Both the position numbers and the translations under genes were made by a program. The notes beneath the pieces were generated by a model. The model was not told the DNA's origin. It did not search any database and saw only the letters and a program-made list of their open reading frames with translations. A stretch of DNA of 64,000 nucleotides from an uncultured Eubacteriales bacterium (GTDB taxonomy: Bacteria > Bacillota > Clostridia > Christensenellales > Aristaeellaceae): NCBI GenBank assembly GCA_902790525.1, contig CADASI010000039.1:1-64000 (forward strand). Reading direction: 5' to 3'. Each line of letters begins with the position of its first letter. Positions within the stretch are counted from its first letter, which is position 1. Positions 18,504 to 27,234 of this stretch are shown piece by piece.

Positions 18504-19127
18504 TCACATCCGCCGCTTGATGTCTGAGATCAGTATGTCCCCCACCACCGTGCGGTCCTCGGCGGAAAACGCCTGGGGGAAGTTGTCGGAAAACAGTATC
18601 TGGCTGTTGGGCGGGAACTCGTCGTCGCCCTCCCACACGATCAGCCGCACGTCGTAGCCCGGCATGACCTCGAGCTGATAGGATGCGTCCCCCCGGTCCA
18701 GCTTCACGGCGGGCAGGGTCTCCATGGCCTTCTGAAACCGGCCCAGGTGGACGCCGAAGGTGAACGCCGCCCGGTTCAGGCAGCGCCCGGTGAAGGGCTT
18801 TAAGTACACCTCGCCCCAGGGCATCTCCCGGTAGGGCAGGAAGGTCCCCGTGCCCAAGGACTTCCTGCCCTCCAGCAGGTAGCGGATCAGCAGCATCTGC
18901 GCGGGCAGGTTGGAAAGCGCAAAGCCGTCCTTGTCGTCCGAGCGGATGCTGAACACCGGCCAGGTCAGTTCATAGTCCACGTAGAAAAGCCGCATTTTGA
19001 AGCGTTGCGCCGCCGGGTCGTACTGAACGCCGCAGCGCGGGGCGGCCTCCCCGGGATCAAGATTCGCGTAAAGCCCGACGTAGTGCTCAAAGGGCACCAT
19101 TTCCTTGTGGTTTTCAACGTTTGGCAT
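18504..19127 (-). CDS. DUF3786 domain protein
   Basis: 207 residues assigned to the DUF3786 family, found mostly in anaerobes: the N-terminal VPFEHYVGLYANLDPGEAAP and RCGVQYDPAAQRFKMRLFYV blocks and the central ILLIRYLLEG-like helix fit. No signal peptide. As with pepF, an upstream in-frame ATG exists, but an internal AGGAG places the start at 19127. Function is not established for the family. It is followed by pepF in the same direction with a 28-base gap. Confidence 0.75.
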   Translation of the reverse strand: MPNVENHKEMVPFEHYVGLYANLDPGEAAPRCGVQYDPAAQRFKMRLFYVDYELTWPVFSIRSDDKDGFALSNLPAQMLLIRYLLEGRKSLGTGTFLPYREMPWGEVYLKPFTGRCLNRAAFTFGVHLGRFQKAMETLPAVKLDRGDASYQLEVMPGYDVRLIVWEGDDEFPPNSQILFSDNFPQAFSAEDRTVVGDILISDIKRRM

Positions 19128-19166
19128 GTCGTTTCTCCTCATACATCGCGATGCTTCGGCGGGGGA

Positions 19167-19796
19167 TCAGAACCCCAGGTTCTCGTTGACCAGTATCACG
19201 TGGATGCGGTCCTTGTGCCGGGAGAAGCGTGTGATGAGGAACTGGCAGCAGATGGTGTCCGGCGACTTGCAGTCCATGCAGGCCCCGGTCTTCGCGCAGG
19301 GCGTGGACAGAGCGAAGCGCTGGGCGTTGATGGGCGCGGCCACGTTGCGGGCGCGCTTCATGGCGCCGTCCAGGTCGTCGCAGACCTTATTCATGCCCAC
19401 GATGAACAGCACCATGCGGGGACCCTGGGCGATGGCGGAGACGCGGTTGGCGTTGCCGTCGATGTTCACCAGTATGCCGTCCTGCGTCATGGCGTTGGCG
19501 CTGGAGAGGAACACGTCTGCGTCGTAGGCCGCCAGCATGGCCGCCCGCTTGTCCTTGTTGGCGTCGCGGTCGACGAAGTTGTAGTTGCCCGCCTTGAGCG
19601 CCGTCACCAGGCCGATCTCGTGGGCGCTCATCGCGCCGCCCATGGCCACCGACGCGCCCTCGGGGATCAGCACGAGCGCCTTATTGAGCGCCTCCGCCTT
19701 GTTCGCCGCGTAATACCCGCGCATGTTGCGGGACTCCAGCCCCTCTATGACCCTGCGCGCCAGCAGCGCGTTGCGACTCTTGATCATGCCGTTCAT
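19167..19796 (-). CDS. LUD-domain protein (LutC/YkgG-like)
   Basis: 209 residues of the LUD (DUF162) superfamily to which LutB/LutC lactate-utilisation proteins belong. Typical blocks are GASVAMGGAMSAHEIGLV, DADVFLSSANAMTQDGILVN and VVFIVGMNKV-like near the middle. The C-terminal part has a cysteine cluster in CAKTGACMDCKSPDTICC, which could bind a metal or Fe-S cluster. No lutA or lutB genes are nearby. A GGAGG seven bases upstream supports the start. A role in lactate oxidation is not shown, because solitary LUD genes are widespread in Clostridia. Confidence 0.82.
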   Translation of the reverse strand: MNGMIKSRNALLARRVIEGLESRNMRGYYAANKAEALNKALVLIPEGASVAMGGAMSAHEIGLVTALKAGNYNFVDRDANKDKRAAMLAAYDADVFLSSANAMTQDGILVNIDGNANRVSAIAQGPRMVLFIVGMNKVCDDLDGAMKRARNVAAPINAQRFALSTPCAKTGACMDCKSPDTICCQFLITRFSRHKDRIHVILVNENLGF

Positions 19797-19926
19797 ACCG
19801 AAACCTCCATATTAAGCGTTACCGGCAGTATAGCGCAACCGGGATTTTTTGTCAACGGATGTATGGGGAACTGATATGCGGGCAATGATAGGATGTGATC
19901 ATCCTGCGACGAAGGGTTGTGAACGC

Positions 19927-22220
19927 ATGAAGGGTATCATCATGGCGGGCGGCGAGGGCACGCGGCTGAGGCCGCTGACGTGCGACTGTCCCAAGCCTAT
20001 GATGCGGCTGATGAACCGGCCGGTGATGGAGTACGCGCTGAAGCTGTTGAAGCGCCACGGCATCGGGGACATCGCCGTCACCCTGGGCTACATGCCCGAC
20101 GCGGTCACCGACTGCTTCGGCGACGGCTCCGCGCTGGGGGTCCGGCTGAGCTGGTTCGTCGAGCAGACGCCCCTGGGCACCGCCGGCGGCGTCAGGCAGG
20201 CGCGGGCCATGCTGGACGAGACCTTCGTGGTGCTCTCCGGCGACGGCGTGACCGACCTGGACATCACCCGCGCCGCCGCGTTCCACCGGGAGCGCGGGGC
20301 CGTCGCCACGCTGGTGCTCGCGCGGGCGGACAACCCCATGGACTACGGCGTGGTGGACGTGGACGCCGAGGGCCGGGTGCGCAGCTTCCACGAGAAGCCG
20401 GACTGGTCCGAGGTGCTATCTACATCCTGGAGCCGGAGGCGCTTGCGCGCGTGCCCGAGGGGCGTCCCTGCGACTTCGGCCACGAGCTGTTCCCGCAGAT
20501 GGTGCGGGAGGGCCTGCCGGTGTACGGCTACGTGACCGACGACTACTGGTGCGACATCGGCGACGTCCGGGCCTACCTGGGGGCGCACGTGGACGCCATG
20601 GAGAGCCGGGTGAAGCTGGAAGGCGTCCCGGCGCTGTCGGGCCGCGCGCTGCAGCTGCCCGGGGCCGAGGTGGACCGTGCCGCCGTGCTGGAGGGACCCT
20701 GCCTGATCGGCAGCGGCGCCCGGGTGCGCTCCGGGGCCTACGTGGGGCCGTACAGCGTCATCGGCGAGGGGTGCGTCGTGGGCGAGGGGGCCAGCATCAA
20801 GCGCAGCGTGCTGTGGCCGGGGGCGCATGTGGGGGCCAAGGCCCAGGTCCGGGGCAGCGTGCTGGCCGCCGGCGCAATGCTGGGCGAGGGCGCGCAGGCC
20901 TACGAGGAGAGCGTGCTGGGGGCCGGCGCGGAGGTCGCACCCCGGGGCGTGCTGCTGTCCGGCGTGAAGCTGTGGCCCGGCAAGCGGGTCGAGGAGGGCG
21001 AGCGGCTGGAGGCCAACCGGGTCTGGGGCGGAGCGCGGCAGGCGCGCTTCACCGCGGGGGCGCTCAACCTCGCGGACCCCGCCGACGCCGCCCGCGCCGC
21101 CCGGGCCTGCGCCGTGGCGATGAAGCCCCGGGAGGCGCTGCTGGGCCACGACGGCGGGGCCATGGCCGAGGCCATGTGGCACGCCGCCGCCGCGGGCTGC
21201 ATGGCCCAGGGCGTGCGGGTATTGAACGCCGCCGACTGCACGCTGCCGCTTCTGCGCCACGCCCAGCGGGACCTTCGGTGCGACGCCGCGCTGTTTCTGA
21301 CCGGCGACAGCCTGACGCCGCTCAACGCGCTGGGGGCGCGGCTGATCGACCGCGAGCAGCGGGCCATCGCCCGGCTGAACGCCCGGCAGGACTATCCCCC
21401 GGCGACGCCGGAGACCCTGCCGCCGGGGGCAGGCTACGTGGCGGACGCCGCGGGGCTGTTCGCCGCCGATCCCGCCCAGGCCGCGCCGGTGGCGCTGTAC
21501 AGCTCAAATCCCCGGGTGCTCCGGCTGGCGAAGCGCACCCTGCAGCGCTCCGGGCTCCAGTACCGGCTGGTGACCCGGGAGACCGAGCTGATCCCCGCCC
21601 GGGAGGAGATCGGCCTGCTGCTCGACCAGACCGGCGAGCGCTGCGTGATCTCCGATGAAAGCGGTGCGCTGACCGACGCCCAGCACCAGCTCCTCATCGC
21701 CTGGACGGCGCTGGAGAACGGCGAGCGGACGCTGCTTTTGAGGGACAACGCCACCCGCGGCATCAACGCGCTGCTGGACCGATACGACGCCCGGGCCGAG
21801 TACTTCGCCGGGGAGGAGGCCCGCTGGATGAACGCGCTGGCCGAGCGCGCGCCGTTCCAGTTCGAGCTGCACTTCGACGGGCTGATCCTGGCCATGGCGG
21901 CGCTGTCGCTGATGACGGAGCAGGGGCTGACGCTTGAGGATTGGCGGCGGGACATGCCGCAGGTCCATCGCCGCAGCCGTGTGGTCGCCATTCCCCCGCG
22001 GCAGGGCGGAAGGGTGCTGCACGCCTTCGCGCAGGGCCAGCCCGACGCCCGCCTTGGCGGCGGCGTGCGCTTCGAGCGGCCCGAGGGCTGGGCCTGGGTC
22101 GGCGCGGAGGACGACCGCGGCCGTTTGCGCATCGTGACCGAGGGCGTCTCCGCCGAGGTCGCCGGGGAGCTGTGCGACTTCTGCGAGGAATCGCTCAAGC
22201 GACTGAGTGACGGGACATAA
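19927..22220 (+). pseudogene. sugar-phosphate nucleotidyltransferase / PMM-like fusion, frameshifted
   Basis: The N-terminal part (19927-20415) is a nucleotidyltransferase with the GGEGTRLRPLT signature and LSGDGVTDLD. After EKPDWSEV the frame changes by one base and continues in the next frame from AIYILEPEAL (20415 onward) to 22220. By family pattern about eight residues (an FSDxVNTG-like segment) are missing, so about 22 bases have been lost. The rest has left-handed beta-helix hexapeptide repeats and a C-terminal phosphomannomutase-like domain. The usual TASHNP phosphoserine motif is absent there; TGDSLTPLN stands in its place. The complete gene would encode roughly 770 residues, like bacterial GDP-mannose pyrophosphorylase/PMM-like fusions. 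Confidence 0.8.
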
Positions 22221-22222
22221 TA

Positions 22223-22257
22223 TGCGACCCCCTGCCCGCGATGGGCAGGGGGTCGCA
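22223..22257. terminator. perfect bidirectional hairpin
   Basis: TGCGACCCCCTGCCC (22223-22237) and its exact complement (22243-22257) flank GCGAT. It lies between convergent genes, with a stop codon three bases to its left and another 13 bases to its right. No T tract follows on either strand. Confidence 0.6.
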
Positions 22258-22269
22258 CATGATATTGCG

Positions 22270-23529
22270 TCAGTTGGTTTCGGCGCTCTCGGTCGCCTCG
22301 GCGCTCTCGGTGGCGGCGGGCTTGGCGGTCTCGGCGAACAGCCGCACCTGGAAGTCGGGCGTGGCGGTGCCGTTTTCCTCCATGCCGAAGTCCTTCTGGG
22401 CCTTGGTGACGGCGGTCTGGGTCTTTTCACCGTAGGAGCCGTCGGCCTTGCCGGACAGGTAGCCCAGCTCGATCAGCTGCTTTTGCAGGTCGAGCACCGC
22501 GTCGGATTTGGTGCCGCGGCTCAGGGTGGTGTACTGGTCGGCGGGATTGGGCGTGGGCACGACATCGGACTTGAGCTCGAACAGTATGGTCTGCACCGCG
22601 CCGTTGTTGTAGGTGCTCACGGCCAGGTACTCCATGGGCTCGCCGGCGTTGGAGAAAGTGTAGCGCTTCCACAGCGTCTTGGGCTCGTTGGACTTCACGC
22701 TCACGTCGGGCTGGCCCGCGATCTCGGCGTCCATGAGCTGGAAGCCGGGGTTTTCGGTGTTGCCGGACTCGCTCTGCAGTACGATCTTGATGATGTTCTG
22801 CGGCACGATGTTGGCGGTGCCGGTGTAGTCGTGCAGCGTCAGCTCGAAGCCCGCGCCGGCCTCGGTGCCCTGCAGCTTGTAGACGTTGCCCCACTTGGAG
22901 GCGAAGTCGGAGGGCAGCATGTAGTCCTTCATCGTCAGGGAGAAGGACAGCGTCTCAAAGTTGTCGTCCTCGGTGGAGAAGCGGGCGGTGCCGTCGGGGT
23001 TGATCTGGGTGGTGAACTCATAGGTCTCGCCGAAGGGCACCACCGCCACGGTGGTGGGACCCGGCACGGGCGTGGGCTCCGGCGTGGGCGTGGGTTCCTC
23101 GGTGGGCGTCGGCTCGGGGGTGGCGGTGGCCGCCTCCATGCTGATGGTGTAGTCCTCCTCGGGCTCGGGCGTCGCCTCGGGCTCGGCGGTGGCCTCCGCG
23201 TCACCGGTCTCGTCGGACGGTTCCCTGTCCAGGTCGCCCAGGTCGATCTCGATGTCGTCGTCCGGCTCCTGCTGGTTTTCATCGGGGACGAAGCCCTCCA
23301 TGTCGGGCTCCTCAAAGCCGGCATCCTCGGTCGCGGCGGGCGTGGGGGTGACCACGATCTCCCGCACCTCGGGCGCCGCCTTATCCTTCTTATTGAAAAC
23401 AAACTGATCGGCCACGATGCCGAGTATGAAGCCGATGATCAGCATGACGATCGCCCAGATGGCGATGCGCTTGCGATAGACTGAACGCAGCTTGCGCAGG
23501 CGCGCCCGTTCAGAAGACTGCCGTTTCAT
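22270..23529 (-). CDS. membrane-anchored peptidoglycan-binding protein
   Basis: 419 residues from the ATG at 23529, chosen over one seven codons earlier because GGAGG precedes it. Order: a basic cytosolic tail, one membrane helix (IAIWAIVMLIIGFILGIVADQF, about 23-44), a Pro/Glu/Thr linker with EPTPTEEPTPTPEPTP (about 80-165), an unrecognised beta-rich domain (about 170-330), and a C-terminal PG_binding_1 domain (SDAVLDLQKQLIELGYLSGKADGSYGEKT, split here by its own conserved Gly and Asp positions, about 345-395). It would sit on the outer face and hold peptidoglycan. Partner or enzymatic role unknown. Confidence 0.8.
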   Translation of the reverse strand: MKRQSSERARLRKLRSVYRKRIAIWAIVMLIIGFILGIVADQFVFNKKDKAAPEVREIVVTPTPAATEDAGFEEPDMEGFVPDENQQEPDDDIEIDLGDLDREPSDETGDAEATAEPEATPEPEEDYTISMEAATATPEPTPTEEPTPTPEPTPVPGPTTVAVVPFGETYEFTTQINPDGTARFSTEDDNFETLSFSLTMKDYMLPSDFASKWGNVYKLQGTEAGAGFELTLHDYTGTANIVPQNIIKIVLQSESGNTENPGFQLMDAEIAGQPDVSVKSNEPKTLWKRYTFSNAGEPMEYLAVSTYNNGAVQTILFELKSDVVPTPNPADQYTTLSRGTKSDAVLDLQKQLIELGYLSGKADGSYGEKTQTAVTKAQKDFGMEENGTATPDFQVRLFAETAKPAATESAEATESAETN

Positions 23530-23640
23530 ATTCTCTCGTTCCTCCCGCATAATCTCTTATTGTATATTATATCTTTACAGTGCGCGATCCGTCAAGGGTT
23601 TTTCATTTAAGAAGCGGTTCCGCGTGTTAATTTCCCCGCG

Positions 23641-24171
23641 TCACACCCCGATCTCTTCCCTTTGGTTCAAAAGGTCCACGCTGGGCAGGTCGGCCAGGGT
23701 CTCCATGCCGAAGTGTTGCAAAAACTTGTCGGTGGTGGCGTACAGTATCGGGCGGCCCAGCGTCTCCCGGCGACCGCACTCCTCGATGAAGCCCTTGTTC
23801 AGAAGCGACTGCACCGAGTAATCGCACTTCACGCCGCGCACCGCCTCGATGTCCCCCTTGGTGACCGGCTGGCGGTAGGCCACGATGGACAGCGTCTCCA
23901 GCACCGCCTGCGACAGCGGCTGCTTTTGAAGCGGCTGCAAAAACGCCTCCACCTGCGGGGCGTATCTGGGGCAGATGGACAGAAACACCGTCTCGCCGCT
24001 GCGGTTCAACTGTATGCCGCGGTTTTCGAGGGCCAGGTGGTCATTAAGCGCCGACAGCGCCTCCTCAAGCTCGCTCACCGTCAGGTTCATGGCGTGGGCC
24101 AGGGCGTCCACCCGCACCGGGTCGCCGGACACAAACAGTATCGCCTCGATGATCGCGCTCAGATTCTCCAT
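23641..24171 (-). CDS. scpB: segregation and condensation protein B
   Basis: The kleisin-associated winged-helix subunit of the SMC-ScpA-ScpB condensin that compacts and segregates the chromosome. 176 residues from the ATG with GGAGG eight bases before it; the reading frame is open upstream but lacks a ribosome site. Family landmarks: IIEAILFVSGDPVRVDALA, LSQAVLETLSIVAYRQPVTKG split over helices, and the C-terminal LGRPILYATTDKFLQHFGM. Unusually, scpA is not adjacent and must be elsewhere if present. Confidence 0.92.
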   Translation of the reverse strand: MENLSAIIEAILFVSGDPVRVDALAHAMNLTVSELEEALSALNDHLALENRGIQLNRSGETVFLSICPRYAPQVEAFLQPLQKQPLSQAVLETLSIVAYRQPVTKGDIEAVRGVKCDYSVQSLLNKGFIEECGRRETLGRPILYATTDKFLQHFGMETLADLPSVDLLNQREEIGV

Positions 24172-24350
24172 GCCGGCAGCCTCCGCACATTTGAAATATA
24201 TATGTAATATTTTATCACAATGCAATGTTATATACAAGCACAATCGCGTTGCGTTTGGATTTTACAGCGGAGAATATTCGGTCATAATCGGGGCGAATTG
24301 TGATAAAAACCGGCAATCTGGGCATTTGTTTCAAATTTGTTTCAGAAGCA

Positions 24351-24379
24351 TTGAAAGATATTACGGATGGTTGTATAAT
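24351..24379 (+). promoter_or_regulatory. promoter of the SleB-like hydrolase
   Basis: TTGAAA (24351-24356), a 17-base spacer and TATAAT (24374-24379), with the start codon about 45 bases downstream. It has a consensus sigma-A form rather than an obvious sporulation-sigma form. Confidence 0.7.
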
Positions 24380-24425
24380 TTCTTTAGTCGGAACAGATTT
24401 CTTGCTCCGAGGGAGGCAGACCGAT

Positions 24426-24842
24426 ATGAAGAGATGGATGATCATCGCCGCGGTACTGATACTGGGCGCTTGTATACTGATCCCGAAGCCGGGATTCACG
24501 GAGGACAGGGACACGGTGCTGCTGGCGCGGGCGATCTACGCGCTGGCCCGCAACGACAGCTACGACGCCAAGCTGGCCATCGGCACGGTGGCCATGAACC
24601 GGGTGGACAACCCCTGGTTTTCCGACACGCTGGGGGAGGTGCTCAACGAGCAGCACCAGTTCCCCATCGGCAGCCGGTACGATTCCGAGAGCCTGTCCGC
24701 AGCCCACGCGGTGCTCTCCGGGCGGCGCAACCTGAGCGCCGAAGCGCTCTACTACCAGACCGCCGACGCCACCGAGCCGAGGCGCGACAAGCCCATACAA
24801 ACCGTCGGGCATTTCGCATTTTACGCGACGGAAGACATCTGA
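24426..24842 (+). CDS. SleB/CwlJ-like cell wall hydrolase
   Basis: 138 residues with GGGAGG before the ATG. An N-terminal membrane or signal helix (MIIAAVLILGACILIP) is followed by the Hydrolase_2 domain: VLLARAIYALARNDSYDAKLA with the catalytic-Glu position occupied by Ala or Asn-Asp in this reading, then IGTVAMNRVDNPWFSDTLGE and EQHQFPIGSRYDSES. Relatives are cortex-lytic and vegetative peptidoglycan hydrolases. In SleB the helix after LAR normally has the catalytic Glu (A-R-x-I-x-x-E-A/S); here it reads ARAIYALARND, so activity is uncertain. The stop codon overlaps the start of a heptad array. Confidence 0.75.
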   Translation: MKRWMIIAAVLILGACILIPKPGFTEDRDTVLLARAIYALARNDSYDAKLAIGTVAMNRVDNPWFSDTLGEVLNEQHQFPIGSRYDSESLSAAHAVLSGRRNLSAEALYYQTADATEPRRDKPIQTVGHFAFYATEDI

Positions 24843-25032
24843 GAGTACAGAGTGCAGAGTACAGAGTGCAGAGTGCAGTTTTGGTTCAACTCCCTACGGG
24901 ATTTGTTTGATTAAAGGAGTTAGACAGCGATAGAGCGATTGTCCGTAACCATTAATCAAAGAAATCCGAAGGATTTCTACCAAAACTGCACTCTGTACTC
25001 TGTTATCTGTACTCTGTTATCTGTACTCTGTA
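24841..25032. repeat. heptad-bounded island with self-complementary core
   Basis: Left array of GAGAGTA/CAGAGTG heptads starting in the hydrolase stop codon (24841-24880). Right array of CTGTACT/CTGTTAT heptads (about 24985-25032). The core is itself an inverted repeat: CAGTTTTGGT near 24876 pairs with ACCAAAACTG near 24978, and TTTGATTAA near 24907 with TTAATCAAA near 24952. The block from 24957 to 25005 matches the reverse complement of 4047-4105. It lies between convergent genes. Confidence 0.8.
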
Positions 25033-25070
25033 AAGAAATCGCGCCGCGTTTTTATGCCGTTTCATTCATT

Positions 25071-27101
25071 CTATTCTGCCTCAAACACCGCCGTCTGGCT
25101 GAGCACGGTGCCGTCCCGGGCGACCTGGCCCACGGTGAAGCGCTCGACGGACAGCGGGTCGTCCATGCGGGCGATGATGTGGTCCTGGTCGATGTAGGCG
25201 GTGTCCACGGGCTTGTCGTCCACCATGACGGCGGAGAACTCGGTGAAGTTCTCGCCGGACACCAGCAGGCGGCCGTACTCGCGGCTGACCTCACCGACGG
25301 TCACCGGCACGCTGCCCATGGTCATGCGGGCGGGGACGTAGGGTGATTCGCCGTTGACGGCCTGCTTCTCGCCGTAGAGTATGTCGTACTGAAGCTGCTC
25401 CAGCCGGTCCAGGTACTCCTCCCCGGCCTCCGAGGGGTCGGCGGACTGGTGATACTTGGTGATCACGCCGCCGTTGAAGCCCAACTGCTTCATCACGTTG
25501 GCGGTGAGGCGGTAGGCCTGGAGGTCGGGAGCCTCGAAGGTATAGCCGTAGTTGTTCCAGATCACGTAGCGGCTGGCGTAAATGGACCCGGTGGTCAGCA
25601 TGTCGTTTTCCAGCTCCATGGCGGGCAGGTGGTCGCCGTAGGCCACGATCACGGTGGGCTCGTCGAAGCGGGCGATGGCGTGCACCAGCTCCTTGAGGAA
25701 CTCGTCGGTGGCGGGGATGAGGTTGACGAAGTTCTGGAACGGCGCCAGCGGGATCTTCTCCGGCAGCGCCAGCACCTCGATGTCGCCCTCGGCGGGGGTG
25801 TACTCGTCGGCGTACTTGCCGTGGGACTCCACCGAGATGCACATGATCACGTCGCGGCCCTCGGTGGACTGGAGCGTCCGCAGCACCTCGCCGGTGAGCT
25901 GCGCGTCCTTCGCCCAGCCCAGGGCGTTGTACTTCATGTCGTGCATGTACTCCAGCGACACGAAGCGGTCGAAGCCCAGGTTGGGATAGACCACGTTGCG
26001 GCTGTAGAAGGTGGCCCCGTTGCTGTGCAGCGCGGTGGCGGTGTAGCCGTAGTCCTTGAGGTCGTAGTTGACGGTCTCCACGGCGGTCTGCTGGAGTATG
26101 GTGTTGTAGGGGATCTCCCCCGCCCCGAAGAAGTCCAGGTTGAGCCCCGTGAGCACCTCGAACTCGGTGTTGGCGGTGCCGCCGCCGATGGTGGGCACGT
26201 ACAGAAGCCCGCTGGGGAAGTTCCGGCACAGCCGGTTGAAGTTGGGCGTGGGGTCGGCAGAATATTTGCTGCCGATGATGGTGTTCACGTCGAAGAAGGA
26301 CTCGAGCTGCACGAACAGTATGTTCGGCTGGGCCAGGTTGTCCGTCTCGTCGAACACAGGGTAGGCCATCTCCCCGTCGTCGTCGATGTCCTTGATGATC
26401 TCCGCCACCGTCTCGCTGGAGTAGGTGTCGGGCTTGGAGATGCCCTGCTGACCGAAGGTGAACGTGAAGCAAACGGGGAAGCCGTAGTCGTTGTAGGCGT
26501 CCACCATGTTGTCAAAGCGCCGGGGCAGCAGCTCCGCCCGTATGGACAGCGCCGAGATCATGGCGCACAGCAGCGCGAAGCCCACGAAGGTCAGCGCCGA
26601 GGCCGCCCGGTTCACGCGCTTCCTGCGCGGGGTGCGGCTGAACAGCAGCACCTCCAGCACGATCAGCGCGAAGCCCGACACGAACATCAGTATGATGCGC
26701 GCCGTGGAGTAGTAGATGGTCATCAGCGATATGGCGTCCTTGAGCATCAGTATGTCCACCGAGCAGAAGGGCTGCGTGCGCTCCTTGATGACCGTGTACT
26801 GCACGATGCCCAGTATGACCCATAGGATGCAGGTGGTGCACAGCACCGCGCGGCGGCGCTTGAACAGCTCCGAGAAGAGCAGCGTGGTCAGCACGATCAG
26901 CGCGTTGTACAGGAACATCAGCGGCTTGCCCGTCACAAAGTCGAACAGCCGCCGCACATCCAGCCCGCGGTTGCAAAACTCCACCAGCAGCGTAAGCGCC
27001 AACGCCATCACGGGCAGTTGGATCAGACGCACCTGCGGATTGATGGTCTCGTGCTTCACGTGACGCTTGGTTTTCCCCCCGTGCGCGCGCTCCCTGGACA
27101 T
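25071..27101 (-). CDS. LTA synthase-like sulfatase-fold membrane enzyme
   Basis: 676 residues: a cytosolic basic start, about five membrane helices in residues 25-200, then an extracytoplasmic alkaline-phosphatase/sulfatase-fold domain. The nucleophile region reads GGGTANTEFEVLTG, with the Thr that carries the glycerol-phosphate intermediate in lipoteichoic acid synthases. AYGDHLPAM gives the Asp-His metal site, and VESHGKYADEY another metal-side block. About 90 extra residues at the C-terminus (after PYVPARMTMG) look beta-rich and TIG/IPT-like, which is inference. It probably adds phosphoglycerol or a related group to an envelope glycolipid or polymer. Confidence 0.88.
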   Translation of the reverse strand: MSRERAHGGKTKRHVKHETINPQVRLIQLPVMALALTLLVEFCNRGLDVRRLFDFVTGKPLMFLYNALIVLTTLLFSELFKRRRAVLCTTCILWVILGIVQYTVIKERTQPFCSVDILMLKDAISLMTIYYSTARIILMFVSGFALIVLEVLLFSRTPRRKRVNRAASALTFVGFALLCAMISALSIRAELLPRRFDNMVDAYNDYGFPVCFTFTFGQQGISKPDTYSSETVAEIIKDIDDDGEMAYPVFDETDNLAQPNILFVQLESFFDVNTIIGSKYSADPTPNFNRLCRNFPSGLLYVPTIGGGTANTEFEVLTGLNLDFFGAGEIPYNTILQQTAVETVNYDLKDYGYTATALHSNGATFYSRNVVYPNLGFDRFVSLEYMHDMKYNALGWAKDAQLTGEVLRTLQSTEGRDVIMCISVESHGKYADEYTPAEGDIEVLALPEKIPLAPFQNFVNLIPATDEFLKELVHAIARFDEPTVIVAYGDHLPAMELENDMLTTGSIYASRYVIWNNYGYTFEAPDLQAYRLTANVMKQLGFNGGVITKYHQSADPSEAGEEYLDRLEQLQYDILYGEKQAVNGESPYVPARMTMGSVPVTVGEVSREYGRLLVSGENFTEFSAVMVDDKPVDTAYIDQDHIIARMDDPLSVERFTVGQVARDGTVLSQTAVFEAE

Positions 27102-27133
27102 GCCCTCGCCCCCGTCGTTTTGGTCTTGCTATG

Positions 27134-27161
27134 ATTATACCACGTTTTGAGCGAAAGTAAA
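27134..27161 (-). promoter_or_regulatory. promoter of the LTA synthase-like gene
   Basis: Minus strand TTTACT (27156-27161), a 16-base spacer, and TGG-TATAAT (TATAAT at 27134-27139), an extended -10. Start codon about 30 bases downstream. Confidence 0.65.
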
Positions 27162-27180
27162 CGCTGAATTTATTCAACAG

Positions 27181-27215
27181 GCAAAAAGATCAGCGGCAGC
27201 CGCTGATCTTTTTGC
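27181..27215. terminator. strong bidirectional intrinsic terminator
   Basis: GCAAAAAGATCAGCGG and its exact complement enclose the loop CAG. The A/T outer stem gives a T tract on both strands. On the minus strand it ends the LRR gene pair; nothing enters from the left. Confidence 0.85.
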
Positions 27216-27234
27216 CTATTGATTATACTTTGTT

